A stretch of 64,000 nt of DNA, taken from positions 1 to 64,000 of the forward strand of contig JASGFJ010000009.1 in NCBI GenBank assembly GCA_047605645.1, read 5' to 3'. The DNA comes from UBA1309 sp047605645. GTDB taxonomy: Bacteria > Bacteroidota > Bacteroidia > Bacteroidales > Dysgonomonadaceae. Under the pieces are notes generated by a model, which worked only from the letters and a program-made list of their open reading frames with translations, was not told where the DNA came from and ran no database searches. Position 1 is the stretch's first letter. Every line of letters begins with the position of its first letter. Made by a program: the position numbers and the translations under genes. Positions 24,849 through 34,971 of the stretch are shown here, piece after piece.

Positions 24849-27800
24849 TTAAAATAATTTAATCGTATATACGAAGGATGTATTTTCGGCAGGCACCTTA
24901 AACCTTTCGAGCGGTTGGGGACCGCAACTATTGGAACCGACACCTAGTGTTTTGGTGGAGACACTCAACACGGTGGCAGAACTGGCCGGCAAATCGATTT
25001 TATACTCCACAGGATACATTTGTTCATCAGTATGAGGCAAAGCAGCTACCTGCATCAACTTTTCGTCCGATTGCACCAACAGCGAAGGCATACCCTTGCC
25101 ACTTAATTCTGCCCAGCGGACATCTTCGTGGTTGCCGCGCTCCATTGGTTTTTCGTAAGTATATTGTTCGTTTACACCTATTTCATACAAACCTACTTCT
25201 GCTGCAGCCTTACGGTCAGAATAATTTTCGAACGGACCACAGCCAAAGAAAGCCATCCGGTCAAGCTTTTTATTGAGCAACATGCGCACTCCTATTTTTG
25301 CCAGGTTGATACGAAGCCCAACAAACTGAACTTTATTATCAACGGTTATCGAACCATCGCCTTTTATAAGATAAGTAGCTGTATGATAAACGCCAAATCC
25401 CTCTTTTCCGTCGGCTTTGGTCGTAGAAGTTACCTTCACGGAGGTGTTGTCGATTGTTTCCACATTGAAATCAACCAGAGTATATTTCAAGGCCGTCACC
25501 CCAAATTTATCCCATTGACGGAACGCCCAGTCATCATCGGTACGGTGGCCTGCACGCCAAAGAAGCAATCGAGGGCCTCCGTCAGCCGTCAGCAGGTTTA
25601 TTCCATTCTTTGTCAGCTGGTTAATGAATCCTGTATTTTTATCGAAACTTACCGAAAAGTTCGTTCCTGTAATTGTTGCATTTTCTTTATTCTGAACCAA
25701 TTTCACCGGTAATGTAACCTGAATTTCAGCTACAGGAGGTGTATTCACAGGGAGCTTAAATTGTGCTGAAGCCACTTCAAATCCTTTGTCAGCCCAAAGT
25801 GTCTTTTCCTTTTGTGTATACGAAACACGGAGAAAATATTCTGCACCGGCTTTCGGATGCCCAATAGTATATGGGATATTGGCAGTGAAGAGCCCCCTAC
25901 CCCAACTTGGGCGCATATTTATTTTTCCATTATCAATTTCTTTTCCGTTTTCACTCAAACTCCACGATGCTTCAAAACCATCTAAAGAAATAAATTGATA
26001 TTTATTTTTAATTTGGATGGTTCCATTTACCGGATCGGTAAGTTCAGTATCAATCCACTGAAATGCTTTTTTCATTTCCGGATAATGTGGCTTCATATTG
26101 TTTCCTTCGGTAGATCGATCAAAAGAAACGACTCCCTTATGAATGAAATAATGGTCGTTGGGCGCTTCACCAAAACCGCCGCCATAAGCCAGAATCGGAT
26201 GATTCGGATCGCGTTTGTTCCACAAGGCTTGATCCTGAAATTCCCAGATAGCTCCACCTAAAATTTCAGGATTATCGTCAAACACTTTGGAATATTCATC
26301 CAGCGACCCCATGGAATTAAACATGGCATGTATAAATTCACAGATATAGAACGGTTTGGTTAGGCTTCGATCCTGGCAAACACGGGCGTAATCTTCAGCC
26401 GTACCGTACATTCTTCCATCAAGGTCGGCCGGATTATTTCTGCCCGTTCCGAACCGTTCATAATGAACAAAACGGGTAGGATCAAGACTTTTTACCTTAT
26501 TCAACGCTGCAACAAAATTAGAGCCAACGCGTCCACATTCGTTTCCGAGCGACCAGATGATGACCGAGGGATGATTCTTGAAGTTTTCCACATTGGCCAC
26601 GTTGCGATCAATAATAGCGTCTTTCATAGTCGGTTCTTCATCGAAACGTCCATCATATCCGTGCGATTCGCAATTAGCTTCGGCCACTAACCAAATTCCC
26701 CATTCATCACACAATTCATACCAGCGAGGATTGTCGGAATAATGGCTGGTGCGCACATGATTACAGTTGCCTTGCTTAATTACCTGAAGGTCACGGATCA
26801 TTTGTTCCTCGGTGACAGCATGTCCCACATCTGCCCAATGCTCGTGGCGGTTCACCCCTTTGAGCTTGATAGGTACGCCATTCACCATGAAAACACGTCC
26901 CTTAATTTCCACCTTACGAAATCCTATTTTCTGAGATAAAATCTCACCTTCAGAACTTGTCAGGACAATCGTGTATAAATTGGGGGTTTCAGCCGTCCAT
27001 TTTGCCGGATTCGAAATTTGCATTTTAACATTCAATACTTCCTCCTGAGTGCTTTTCAACGGAGTACCGTTAGCAACCCCTCTGGCTATTTGCTTACCAT
27101 CCTTATCGTATAGTGTAGCTACGAATGTTTGTGCCTTCCCCGTTCTATCGCCATAGTTTTTGATTTTTGCCGCTACATCCAACGTCGCATCTTTGTAGTT
27201 CTTATCCAAATCTGTTTTTATAAAAAAATCACGGATATGAACCTGTGGCGTATTCCATAGTGTAACATCACGGAAAATACCATGTAAACGCCACATATCC
27301 TGATCTTCCAACCAAGTACCTGAGCTATATTGATATACCTCAACAGCAAGGGTATTTTTCCCAGGTTTTACATAGTTGGTAAGGTCAAAATCGGCAGCAT
27401 TCCGGCTGTTTACACTATAACCGACCTTTTGTCCGTTGACCCAGATGAAGAAAGCACAATCCACTCCATTAAACGTTATGAACACTCGTTTACCGCTCCA
27501 TTCCGCCGGCACATCAAAATCACGGCGATAACTACCTACCGGATTGCGTTCTTTGTAAGCCGTATACCATTTTTCAGGCTCGCTCATCACCCGCGGAAAA
27601 TCTTTTTTTATGGTGTACCCCAGATTGCGGTAGAAAGGGGTTCCGTAGCCATACACTTCCCAGTTGGAAGGGACAGGTATTTCTTTCCAACTTGAAACAT
27701 CAAAATCCGTTTTGTAAAAATCTTTCGGGCGTTTATCCGGAGTTGGTACCCAGTTGAATTTCCAGTTTCCATTCAGGCTACGGCATTGGGACGAAGCCAG

Positions 27801-28013
27801 TCTATTAGCCTTCAATGCTTCCTCCAAAGTTCCATAAGGCATTAAAGTAGCATGATAAGGTTCCTTATGAATCCCCAAACACTGAGGATCCTCTATTTCT
27901 ACCGGATAATCTATGCCTGCTCTAAGTTGTATCGGATCTTGCCCAAATACTTCGCCGACTAAACCGGAAGCCGAAATAAATAAGATTAGAAAAAACAATT
28001 TCAATTTTTGCAT
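24849..28013 (-). CDS. GH2 beta-galactosidase (LacZ type)
   Basis: A 1054-residue secreted family 2 enzyme with a signal peptide (MQKLKLFFLILFISASGLVG). Domains in order are sugar-binding jelly roll, immunoglobulin-like domain, catalytic barrel (GVNRHEHW and HVRTSHYSDN), a further immunoglobulin-like domain, and the C-terminal small-chain beta domain of LacZ (GCGPFENYSDRKAAAEVG). The acid/base is E492 in WSLGNECGR; the nucleophile is E559 in ICEFIHAMFNSMG, which departs from the usual CEYAHAMGNS. The substrate is most likely beta-galactosyl side chains. A perfect 12-bp palindrome, TGTTATATAACA, lies 26 nt upstream (28039-28050). Confidence 0.9.
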   Translation of the reverse strand: MQKLKLFFLILFISASGLVGEVFGQDPIQLRAGIDYPVEIEDPQCLGIHKEPYHATLMPYGTLEEALKANRLASSQCRSLNGNWKFNWVPTPDKRPKDFYKTDFDVSSWKEIPVPSNWEVYGYGTPFYRNLGYTIKKDFPRVMSEPEKWYTAYKERNPVGSYRRDFDVPAEWSGKRVFITFNGVDCAFFIWVNGQKVGYSVNSRNAADFDLTNYVKPGKNTLAVEVYQYSSGTWLEDQDMWRLHGIFRDVTLWNTPQVHIRDFFIKTDLDKNYKDATLDVAAKIKNYGDRTGKAQTFVATLYDKDGKQIARGVANGTPLKSTQEEVLNVKMQISNPAKWTAETPNLYTIVLTSSEGEILSQKIGFRKVEIKGRVFMVNGVPIKLKGVNRHEHWADVGHAVTEEQMIRDLQVIKQGNCNHVRTSHYSDNPRWYELCDEWGIWLVAEANCESHGYDGRFDEEPTMKDAIIDRNVANVENFKNHPSVIIWSLGNECGRVGSNFVAALNKVKSLDPTRFVHYERFGTGRNNPADLDGRMYGTAEDYARVCQDRSLTKPFYICEFIHAMFNSMGSLDEYSKVFDDNPEILGGAIWEFQDQALWNKRDPNHPILAYGGGFGEAPNDHYFIHKGVVSFDRSTEGNNMKPHYPEMKKAFQWIDTELTDPVNGTIQIKNKYQFISLDGFEASWSLSENGKEIDNGKINMRPSWGRGLFTANIPYTIGHPKAGAEYFLRVSYTQKEKTLWADKGFEVASAQFKLPVNTPPVAEIQVTLPVKLVQNKENATITGTNFSVSFDKNTGFINQLTKNGINLLTADGGPRLLLWRAGHRTDDDWAFRQWDKFGVTALKYTLVDFNVETIDNTSVKVTSTTKADGKEGFGVYHTATYLIKGDGSITVDNKVQFVGLRINLAKIGVRMLLNKKLDRMAFFGCGPFENYSDRKAAAEVGLYEIGVNEQYTYEKPMERGNHEDVRWAELSGKGMPSLLVQSDEKLMQVAALPHTDEQMYPVEYKIDLPASSATVLSVSTKTLGVGSNSCGPQPLERFKVPAENTSFVYTIKLF

Positions 28014-28342
28014 GAATATTTATTATTAATGGTTGTTTTGTTATATAACAGTAGGCGCTCCTCTCAAATTCGTATTAATACCATATCCGCAAAAATGCAA
28101 CTATTATCCGGCATTGATACTAATTGATAGGGTGTATAAAGAAACGCGAATTGATTGCATCTTCACTCCCTGCCTGGTTCATCGTTTTCCCCGCCATGTT
28201 AGATTTATTCCAAACAGATATAAATAAGAAAATTAGGCTCGCCAGAAGCTCTCATCCGGAATGGGATAAAATTCAGAAGTATCGCAAAAAATAGGCACCT
28301 AAATTTAAATACTCCCACTGGAAATACATTTTTCATTGTCTG
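28014..28342. other. Gap between GH2 and GH97 genes
   Basis: About 330 nt without a gene. It contains the palindrome TGTTATATAACA (28039-28050), close before the GH2 start codon, which could be a regulator site or a chance AT-rich palindrome. Confidence 0.4.
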
Positions 28343-30271
28343 TTATTCTATTGGTTTTAAACTTGCAGCAAAACCTCCTCTACGAAGCATCTTGATATCA
28401 ATGGCAGAAGTTTTATCCACGACCCAATATTGAGTTGAAAATTCTTTGTCGTGCCGCCCATCCGTAATCAAGGTAAGCCTGTATTTCCGGTTTTCAGGCA
28501 AGAATCCAAATGACAGTTTTTTCCTGTTCTCTCGCATATTGTCGGCACTTATCCCTCCGATATACCATTCATTGCCTTTTCTACGTGCCATCGTTACCTC
28601 CTTCCCCGGATAGCCATCGAGCAATTTGGTATCGTCCCAGGCATTAGGCACATTCCTCAAAAAAGCTTTTGCAGCATCCGGTAAGGCGTAATACCCTTCG
28701 GGCCGATCAGCAAAATGCTGGATACCGGATTCAAACAAAACGCTCAAGGCGAGTTCATGCCCATAGGATGTGATATGCGGGAACTGCGAGTTCGTGAATG
28801 TAACAGGCGTATAATCCATTGCCCCTACTACATTACGCGTAAAAGGCAAAATCGTATTATGCTCTGGCGCCGTGGTTGTGAATTCAGGACCATTGTTGTA
28901 CCATTCCGCTCCGCGGACACCTTCGTAGGTCATTAAATTAGGATAAGTACGAGCCCAGCCACGTGGCACTAAACAACCGTGGAAATAAACCAACATTTCA
29001 AATCGGGCAGCATCGTCCAGGATATCCAGATAATAGTTAATCATGTTTTGCTTCTCACTTTCGAAAAAGTCAATTTTTACACCGGCTACACCTAATTTTT
29101 TCAATTTGGAAAACTCCTCAACCCGATTTTCATGTGTAAGCATCCGGTCTTTGGGTGTTGATGCTACCCACGTATGATCGCCACCTGAATTGTACCACAT
29201 CAACGGTTTAATCCCTTTTGATCGGATGTATTTAAGGGCATCTTCCAATTTACCACCCTCTCCCATGCTATCCCATTCCCAATCAAGCAGTGTGTAAGGC
29301 CAACCCATTTCAACTGCGAGATCAGCAAAAGCACAAATAATTTTATAGCTGCGGGTACCGTGGTTGTCCGACCAATAATTCCAGGATGCCACGCCGGGTT
29401 TAATCCAGTCGGTTTTGGTTATGACCGATGGCGGGCATACGTCGTCAATCAACGTTGACTCAACAATATCCGCAAGATTTCCAACAATAATCACCCGCCA
29501 GGGCGATTTCCACGGAAGAGAAATTGTCGGTTGCGACTCTCCCTTTCCTCGGCCGTTCCATTGATCTGGAAAAGTGAGTTTATATTTATTTTTTTCGGTT
29601 GTATTCGCAAGTTTTGTTCCACAATAATTCCTATCCAGACCGGCTTCATGAATCAAATACCAGCAATCTTTCTGCGGTGTATTGAAAAGTGCCGGATACG
29701 CCCAGTCTTGCTGCACTTTTCCATCCATCATAGAAGAATACAGATTTTCATTGGCCGGATTGAATTTTTCCAACCACCGGGAAGTGCTGTCGGGTATTGA
29801 ATAAGCCGTGAGCTCATCTTTCACAACAAATGAGCCTGACTTTTCTGGAAACTCGTAACGAAAAGCCACACCATCATTATAAGCCCTGAGGATAAGGTTT
29901 AATTTAGCCTTGGACGGGTTTTCAAAAGAGATCACAATCTCGTTGGCTGAATTAAAACAGAGAGAGCGTTTCCCATGAATGGCTGTATATTTTTCATTGA
30001 TCCGGACTATCTTTCCAGCATTCAGAAATTTGAGCTGGTTCGAAAAGCTCTGATCAGAGCGAACAAGACCTAACGCAATTTGTGGTATTACTTCCGATGT
30101 TTTTCCTTGATTGAAGAACTTCACTTCCAACTGCCATTCACCGATTTCATTTTTTTGAGTGTTGAATAGTTCGACTATTATTTTCTGATTGGGTGAAACT
30201 ACTGTTATTTTCTGTGCGAACACTCCCAAGTATAGACATAGCAAAACACTTGTTATACAAAAAATTTTCAT
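28343..30271 (-). CDS. GH97 family enzyme (alpha-galactosidase type likely)
   Basis: About 642 residues from the start at 30271 (MKIFCITSVLLCLYLGVFAQ, signal peptide); the longer frame to 30316 adds 15 residues of no function. It has the N-terminal beta-sandwich, a TIM barrel (PGVASWNYWSD, TLLDWEWDS, LMWYNSGG) and the short C-terminal beta domain of GH97. D401 in the GVKIDFFESEKQ segment lies where the retaining GH97 alpha-galactosidases have their nucleophile, in contrast to the inverting SusB-type glucosidases; I infer alpha-galactosidase or a related retaining activity. A calcium site is usual in this family. It starts the left-hand enzyme run and diverges from the sensor gene at 31431. 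Confidence 0.85.
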   Translation of the reverse strand: MKIFCITSVLLCLYLGVFAQKITVVSPNQKIIVELFNTQKNEIGEWQLEVKFFNQGKTSEVIPQIALGLVRSDQSFSNQLKFLNAGKIVRINEKYTAIHGKRSLCFNSANEIVISFENPSKAKLNLILRAYNDGVAFRYEFPEKSGSFVVKDELTAYSIPDSTSRWLEKFNPANENLYSSMMDGKVQQDWAYPALFNTPQKDCWYLIHEAGLDRNYCGTKLANTTEKNKYKLTFPDQWNGRGKGESQPTISLPWKSPWRVIIVGNLADIVESTLIDDVCPPSVITKTDWIKPGVASWNYWSDNHGTRSYKIICAFADLAVEMGWPYTLLDWEWDSMGEGGKLEDALKYIRSKGIKPLMWYNSGGDHTWVASTPKDRMLTHENRVEEFSKLKKLGVAGVKIDFFESEKQNMINYYLDILDDAARFEMLVYFHGCLVPRGWARTYPNLMTYEGVRGAEWYNNGPEFTTTAPEHNTILPFTRNVVGAMDYTPVTFTNSQFPHITSYGHELALSVLFESGIQHFADRPEGYYALPDAAKAFLRNVPNAWDDTKLLDGYPGKEVTMARRKGNEWYIGGISADNMRENRKKLSFGFLPENRKYRLTLITDGRHDKEFSTQYWVVDKTSAIDIKMLRRGGFAASLKPIE

Positions 30272-30316
30272 GATTAGATATAAATTTTTATTCCTTCCCG
30301 AAGCATACATCAACAA

Positions 30317-31342
30317 TTCGTTTGAATGTATAAGACGATGAATATATCAAAGAATATCGCGTTACGAAGGTAGAATTTATCTCAATGTATCAATTGTAAT
30401 TTGGTTACATTTTTGGGTAATTTCGTTACATTTAAACTCAAAAAGGCGTTCGGAAACAAAAGTTTACAACTTCTGTCGGCAGATTTCCTGTCCACCATAC
30501 ATTTCCCGGACAGAAAGCAAGCCGCGTTCTATCCGCATCCTTCCGGCCTTTATTCATTCGGCCTTACACAAACAGGTTTTCTTCTTTCCCGGAACCGAAT
30601 AAGGGGAAAACAGAACAGTTACCACTTCTGATAAAAATTATTGCTGAATCTCTTCATATATCATACAAAACAGGAACGTTTTTTCCCTCCAAACTGAGAT
30701 TTTCTCAACATCCAATATATCGTTGTTTCCTTCTTTAAAGCAGATTCTTCATTCTTAAAATTTTCACCATCCACAGAAATACGACAAAATCCGGAAAACA
30801 TTTGCAAACTGGCTTTCATCAAAGACACTAATATGTAAATGTTTATTTCTCTTTTGCAATTGTCCGGATGACATGAGACGACGGTGATAATTTTTTCAGG
30901 ATAAAGATTAACTACATGATATTGTCTTGTGGGTAAAAAGCATCTCTCTGATTTCGCATATATTTTCTGTGTATAAATACCTTCGAAGCAAAAGCTATAA
31001 AATACCAGGAGAAGGTTTTGGAACATATACAGTGAGCCTTGAACATAACGGGAAATATTGTTATGGAGTTTCAATGTGATTGCCTTTTACAATAGGGCTT
31101 CGGTATGCAAGTATGTAGCAGCCATATTGTTCGATTTGTAGAAAGATAGTTTAGAAACAATTGAATAATCTGCGAAAAAAACACATGGTAGCCAGGGAGA
31201 GAAATCGGTAATCGGACGAGCAAAACAAGTTCTGACATTTTACCAGATGATATCCTGAAAATATTTTTTATCGCATAAAGCTGAAAAAGGACTATCTTCG
31301 CTGAAATACGGTGTAATTATCCGCTAAAAAAGGCATTTCCCT
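30317..31342. other. Large divergent spacer before the AraC-type sensor
   Basis: About one kilobase between the GH97 gene and the sensor. A minus-strand frame of 137 residues (30661-31074) is present but shows no signal, domain or typical start, and I do not believe it. The sensor promoter at the right end is listed separately. The rest has nothing I recognise. Confidence 0.45.
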
Positions 31343-31373
31343 TTTGTTTTTTCAACAAGTATCCTTAACTTTG
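31343..31373 (+). promoter_or_regulatory. Promoter of the sensor-regulator gene
   Basis: TTTG (31343-31346) and TAACTTTG (31366-31373) are separated by 19 nt, matching the Bacteroidota promoter form. The start would be about 50 nt before the ATG at 31431, with no overlap with another gene. Confidence 0.7.
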
Positions 31374-31430
31374 ATCCTCCTAAATCTTAAGAAAAATCTG
31401 TAGCATATAGAGCTCTAAACAACTCCCTAA

Positions 31431-34373
31431 ATGAAGACACTGCAAATCTTTCGCGGTAAATTTTTCAACCATATCTATCCGAGAATTCAGTTTTTATTTG
31501 TCCTTATGTTTATTTGTTTGTGCCAACAAACACGAGGACAAGGCCCTCGCCTCTATACTTCGGCAGACGGACTTCCCAGCACCAAGCTACTCTCCATGAG
31601 TCAGGACAAAGATGGCTACATTTGGATGTGCAGCTATGGAGGTCTGGCCAAATTTGACGGCTACGGCATAACAGCCTATTACGAATCGAGGGGAATCGAA
31701 AAATTGCGCAGCAGCAGCGTTTACAGATTCCTGACTGATGCACTCGGGCAATGCTGGGTAGGCACAGAGCGGGGCTTGCAACTATTCCATCCGAAAACAG
31801 AGCAATTCGAACATATACCATTGGATAAAGCCGAAGATAACAACAAGTCACGGACAGGCAAGTCGATACCCATTCTAGACATGACCTTTTTACCCGGAGG
31901 CAAAAAACTACTTGTCTGTGCAGGAGCTTATGGCTTCTTCATTATTGATATCCGTACGCACAAAGTCATTGAAGAAGAAACAGTAAAAATGAGAGCCGCA
32001 CTCCGAGGAATTGTATCGGGACATATTTTTATCGACTCGCGACAACGGCTCTGGGTATTTACCCAGGAAATTATTGTGATTGACCTCAAGACGTTCCACC
32101 GATGGAAACCAAATTACGAAAAAGGGTCGGCAATAAAACCATTCGGCATGGAAATATTAGACTTCACAGAAGATAAGTTAAGTCACTCATTGCTCATTGC
32201 CGACAGTTGGAATGGAGTACTTATCTTCGACGAATTCAGCAAACAATTTCGAAAATTAGAAGAGAAACCGACTCCTTACCAGAAACCCCAATGCTTCCTT
32301 CAACGCAAAGATGGAACCTTACTTGTGGGTTGCGAAAACAATGGAATAGGACAAATCGACATTTCTCAACGCACGATCACCGAATACGTCATCCGGGATT
32401 GCCCCATAAATCTAAAATACAGCAAAATACACAGTATGGTAGAAGATAGGTGGGGAAATCTCTATGTGGGAATCTATCAAAAAGGCCTGCTGGTTGTTCC
32501 GGCATCTACCGGAGGATTCAGTTATCAAGCCATAGGCGAGTCACACCCGATTCAAAACCGTGCTGCAATCACCTCTTTTGCATCCACGGAAAACGGGCAA
32601 TTCTACATCGGGACAGATGGCGGTGGCGTATTTACCGGAAGTGATTTCAATAACATGACGCGATTGGAATCTCCCCGTAAATTTACCGGAGCTGTACAGG
32701 ACATAGCCGTCGAATCCGATGCGAGTATCTGGGTAGGAACATACGGCAGCGGTCTTTTTCATTACAACGGAAACTCAATGAAAGAAATCCAGGGTAACGG
32801 TACATTGAATAAAAACATAAGTTGCCTCCAATTTGACCAATTTAACAAACGGCTCTATATTGGTAGCTTTGGTAGCGGAATCAATGAGTTGGATCTTGCT
32901 TCAGGCAAACTAAGCAACATCTCACAACCAATACCTGAATATATTTTTGCTTTGAAGTTGGATTCCAAAGGCAGGCTTTGGATCGGCAGCCAAGACTGCA
33001 TCTGTTACGATCCGAATACCCAAAAGCTTTGTAATCTTTCACTGGACAACCTTAAGAACAGTACAATAAATACCTTCTTCGAGCACCATGACGGGACAAT
33101 GTATATCGGTACAAAAAACGGCTTGTTCATATATAACGAACACTCAAACTCATGCCGCCATTATCCTCTTGAGAATACCGGTAGCCCTGTACATGTCGTA
33201 GCAATTACAACAGACCGAGACAAAAATATATGGATGTCTACCAACCGGGGCATTATCCTGTTTAATCCACAAAAAGGAAGTGCTCACCGATTTTCTTGGT
33301 ACGACATCCAAAAAGTCGGCGATTTTCACAACGGTGCACAAATGGCCCGGAAAGACGGGATAATCATCTTTGGAGGAGACAACGGAATCATTTCCTTCAA
33401 TCCGTCGTCTATCGAAAAAGAAAAAGATGAATTTATGCTTATCCATTTTTGTTCGCTCTACATCAACGGAGAGCCGGTATCATTCGATGCCAGCTCCAAA
33501 CATAACAAACTGAATGCGGCCATAAGTTACGCTACCCGTCTGAGGCTTCCTTATTATGAGAATTCGTTTGCCATCCGTTTTTCACCTTTCAATTATGCCG
33601 TGTCATCGCAACTACGCTACATGTACCAATTGAACGGCTATGAATCGAAATGGCATACAACCACGGCCGACAATCCACAAGCAGTTTACAATCAGGTGCC
33701 TCCCGGCAAATACAAGCTTGTCGTAAAGAGCTTCAAAGATGAAAAGGGAACAAGTACATCGGAGATAACCATGGACGTGATCATCGAAGCACCCTGGTAC
33801 TGGTCACCATTCACAAAGTCGTTGTACGTTCTCATACTGGTGGTCATACTCTACTCTCAATATCGCGGATATATTGCAAGAGAAAAGAGCAAGAAACGTT
33901 TAAGAACAGTTATGGCAGAATATCTGCGTATCAAAGAAAACTATCAGAATCTGATACAAGCGAAAGAAACAACCACCAACAGTATTGTCAACACAAATAA
34001 CAATGCGAACGACAAGCTCAAGGATAAAATTATGGCCGTCATATCACAACATTTCTCAGACTCGAAGTTTGGAGTCGAAGAATTAAGCCGCGAAACAGGA
34101 ATGAGCCGTGTACATCTTTATCGCCGCACGAAAGAACTTTACAATTGCTCCCCTAACGACCTTATCAGATCGGTGAGAATGAAAAAAGCCGGACTTATGC
34201 TTATACAAGAGAACGTATCTATTTCGAATGTCTCTTTTGAAGTTGGATTTTCAGACCCGTCCTATTTTTCAACTGCGTTCAAGAAATATTTCGACATATC
34301 TCCCAAAGATTTTGTAAGCCGTTATCGGGACAACGAAGTGGAAGATACGATCAAGCAATTGTTTGAACTGTAA
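31431..34373 (+). CDS. Membrane sensor with beta-propeller and AraC-type DNA-binding domain, no kinase
   Basis: A 980-residue regulator. After a signal sequence or first membrane segment (about 18-36) come repeated propeller blades of the kind in hybrid two-component sensors (YTSADGLPS, DKDGYIWMCSYGG, SKGRLWIGS, DRDKNIWMSTNRG), a Y_Y_Y domain (YMYQLNGYESKWH ... VPPGKYKL, about 725-785), one membrane helix (LYVLILVVILYSQY, about 795-812), a short coiled stretch, and a C-terminal AraC HTH (about 866-970, ELSRETGMSRVHLYRRTKEL ... FSDPSYFSTAFKKYF). The histidine kinase and receiver domains normally found between membrane and HTH are absent. It therefore resembles a one-component, SusR-like activator, probably controlling the flanking glycosidase genes in response to an oligosaccharide. 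Confidence 0.9.
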   Translation: MKTLQIFRGKFFNHIYPRIQFLFVLMFICLCQQTRGQGPRLYTSADGLPSTKLLSMSQDKDGYIWMCSYGGLAKFDGYGITAYYESRGIEKLRSSSVYRFLTDALGQCWVGTERGLQLFHPKTEQFEHIPLDKAEDNNKSRTGKSIPILDMTFLPGGKKLLVCAGAYGFFIIDIRTHKVIEEETVKMRAALRGIVSGHIFIDSRQRLWVFTQEIIVIDLKTFHRWKPNYEKGSAIKPFGMEILDFTEDKLSHSLLIADSWNGVLIFDEFSKQFRKLEEKPTPYQKPQCFLQRKDGTLLVGCENNGIGQIDISQRTITEYVIRDCPINLKYSKIHSMVEDRWGNLYVGIYQKGLLVVPASTGGFSYQAIGESHPIQNRAAITSFASTENGQFYIGTDGGGVFTGSDFNNMTRLESPRKFTGAVQDIAVESDASIWVGTYGSGLFHYNGNSMKEIQGNGTLNKNISCLQFDQFNKRLYIGSFGSGINELDLASGKLSNISQPIPEYIFALKLDSKGRLWIGSQDCICYDPNTQKLCNLSLDNLKNSTINTFFEHHDGTMYIGTKNGLFIYNEHSNSCRHYPLENTGSPVHVVAITTDRDKNIWMSTNRGIILFNPQKGSAHRFSWYDIQKVGDFHNGAQMARKDGIIIFGGDNGIISFNPSSIEKEKDEFMLIHFCSLYINGEPVSFDASSKHNKLNAAISYATRLRLPYYENSFAIRFSPFNYAVSSQLRYMYQLNGYESKWHTTTADNPQAVYNQVPPGKYKLVVKSFKDEKGTSTSEITMDVIIEAPWYWSPFTKSLYVLILVVILYSQYRGYIAREKSKKRLRTVMAEYLRIKENYQNLIQAKETTTNSIVNTNNNANDKLKDKIMAVISQHFSDSKFGVEELSRETGMSRVHLYRRTKELYNCSPNDLIRSVRMKKAGLMLIQENVSISNVSFEVGFSDPSYFSTAFKKYFDISPKDFVSRYRDNEVEDTIKQLFEL

Positions 34374-34971
34374 TATCTTCAGATGGAAAAGAGACAAGAA
34401 GGAAATGCATCTATCTTATCTCCGCCAAAGCAGTCAGTGTCCGGTAAAAATAAGAGAATAGATGTAACTTGCGGATTATCCCAAATCCTATTTTCTTTTT
34501 ACACACAGAGTCCTCAAGCAATTAAGAACTGACTATAAGCCATTTGCAACCCAATACACACTAAAATTTCAAACAAATAAGTGTATGCTAACATTATGAA
34601 GATTAGACCTCTATGGGAAGTTCGGGATTTATTAGAAAAAAGACATCAAGACGCCTTATTACGTATGTAAGCAAGCTCAAAAAAGAGTTCTGTAATTTTG
34701 ATTTATCTGATTCAAGGCCTACCAAAGAAGTTCTGTAGATGAAAAGGTAAAAAGATAAATCCTTTTGCGTTCCCCCCAATAAAAAAAGGGGAGCTTTTTC
34801 CTAACGGAAAAAATTCATCCGACACCTTGAAATATAAAGGAAAGTCTGCCGGAATTTTAATATCGCTCAAACCGGAAATAAATAATTTCCGGTTTGAGCG
34901 ACAAAGACAAAGTTTCAACAACCAGTTATTCAAAAGAATCAGCTGAATGGTATTATTAGAATACTGTTGTT
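34374..34971. other. Convergent spacer between sensor and GH43 genes
   Basis: About 600 nt between a plus-strand and a minus-strand gene that converge. It contains a strong inverted repeat (34864-34900, listed separately). A 73-residue frame (34712-34933) covers the hairpin and is unlikely to be real. Nothing else was recognised. Confidence 0.5.
34864..34900. terminator. Perfect 16-bp stem-loop downstream of convergent genes
   Basis: Arms at 34864-34879 and 34885-34900 (cgctcaaaccggaaat and its complement) form a perfect 16-bp stem with a 5-nt loop, about 70 nt after the GH43 stop codon on the minus strand. Neither side has a long T-run, but its place between convergent genes suggests a bidirectional terminator or message end. 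Confidence 0.5.

Noticed and set aside
30661..31074. 137-residue minus-strand frame in the GH97-sensor spacer
   Set aside because: No signal peptide, domain, ribosome-binding site or typical composition; rich in cysteine, lysine and aromatic residues as random frames in AT-rich DNA often are.
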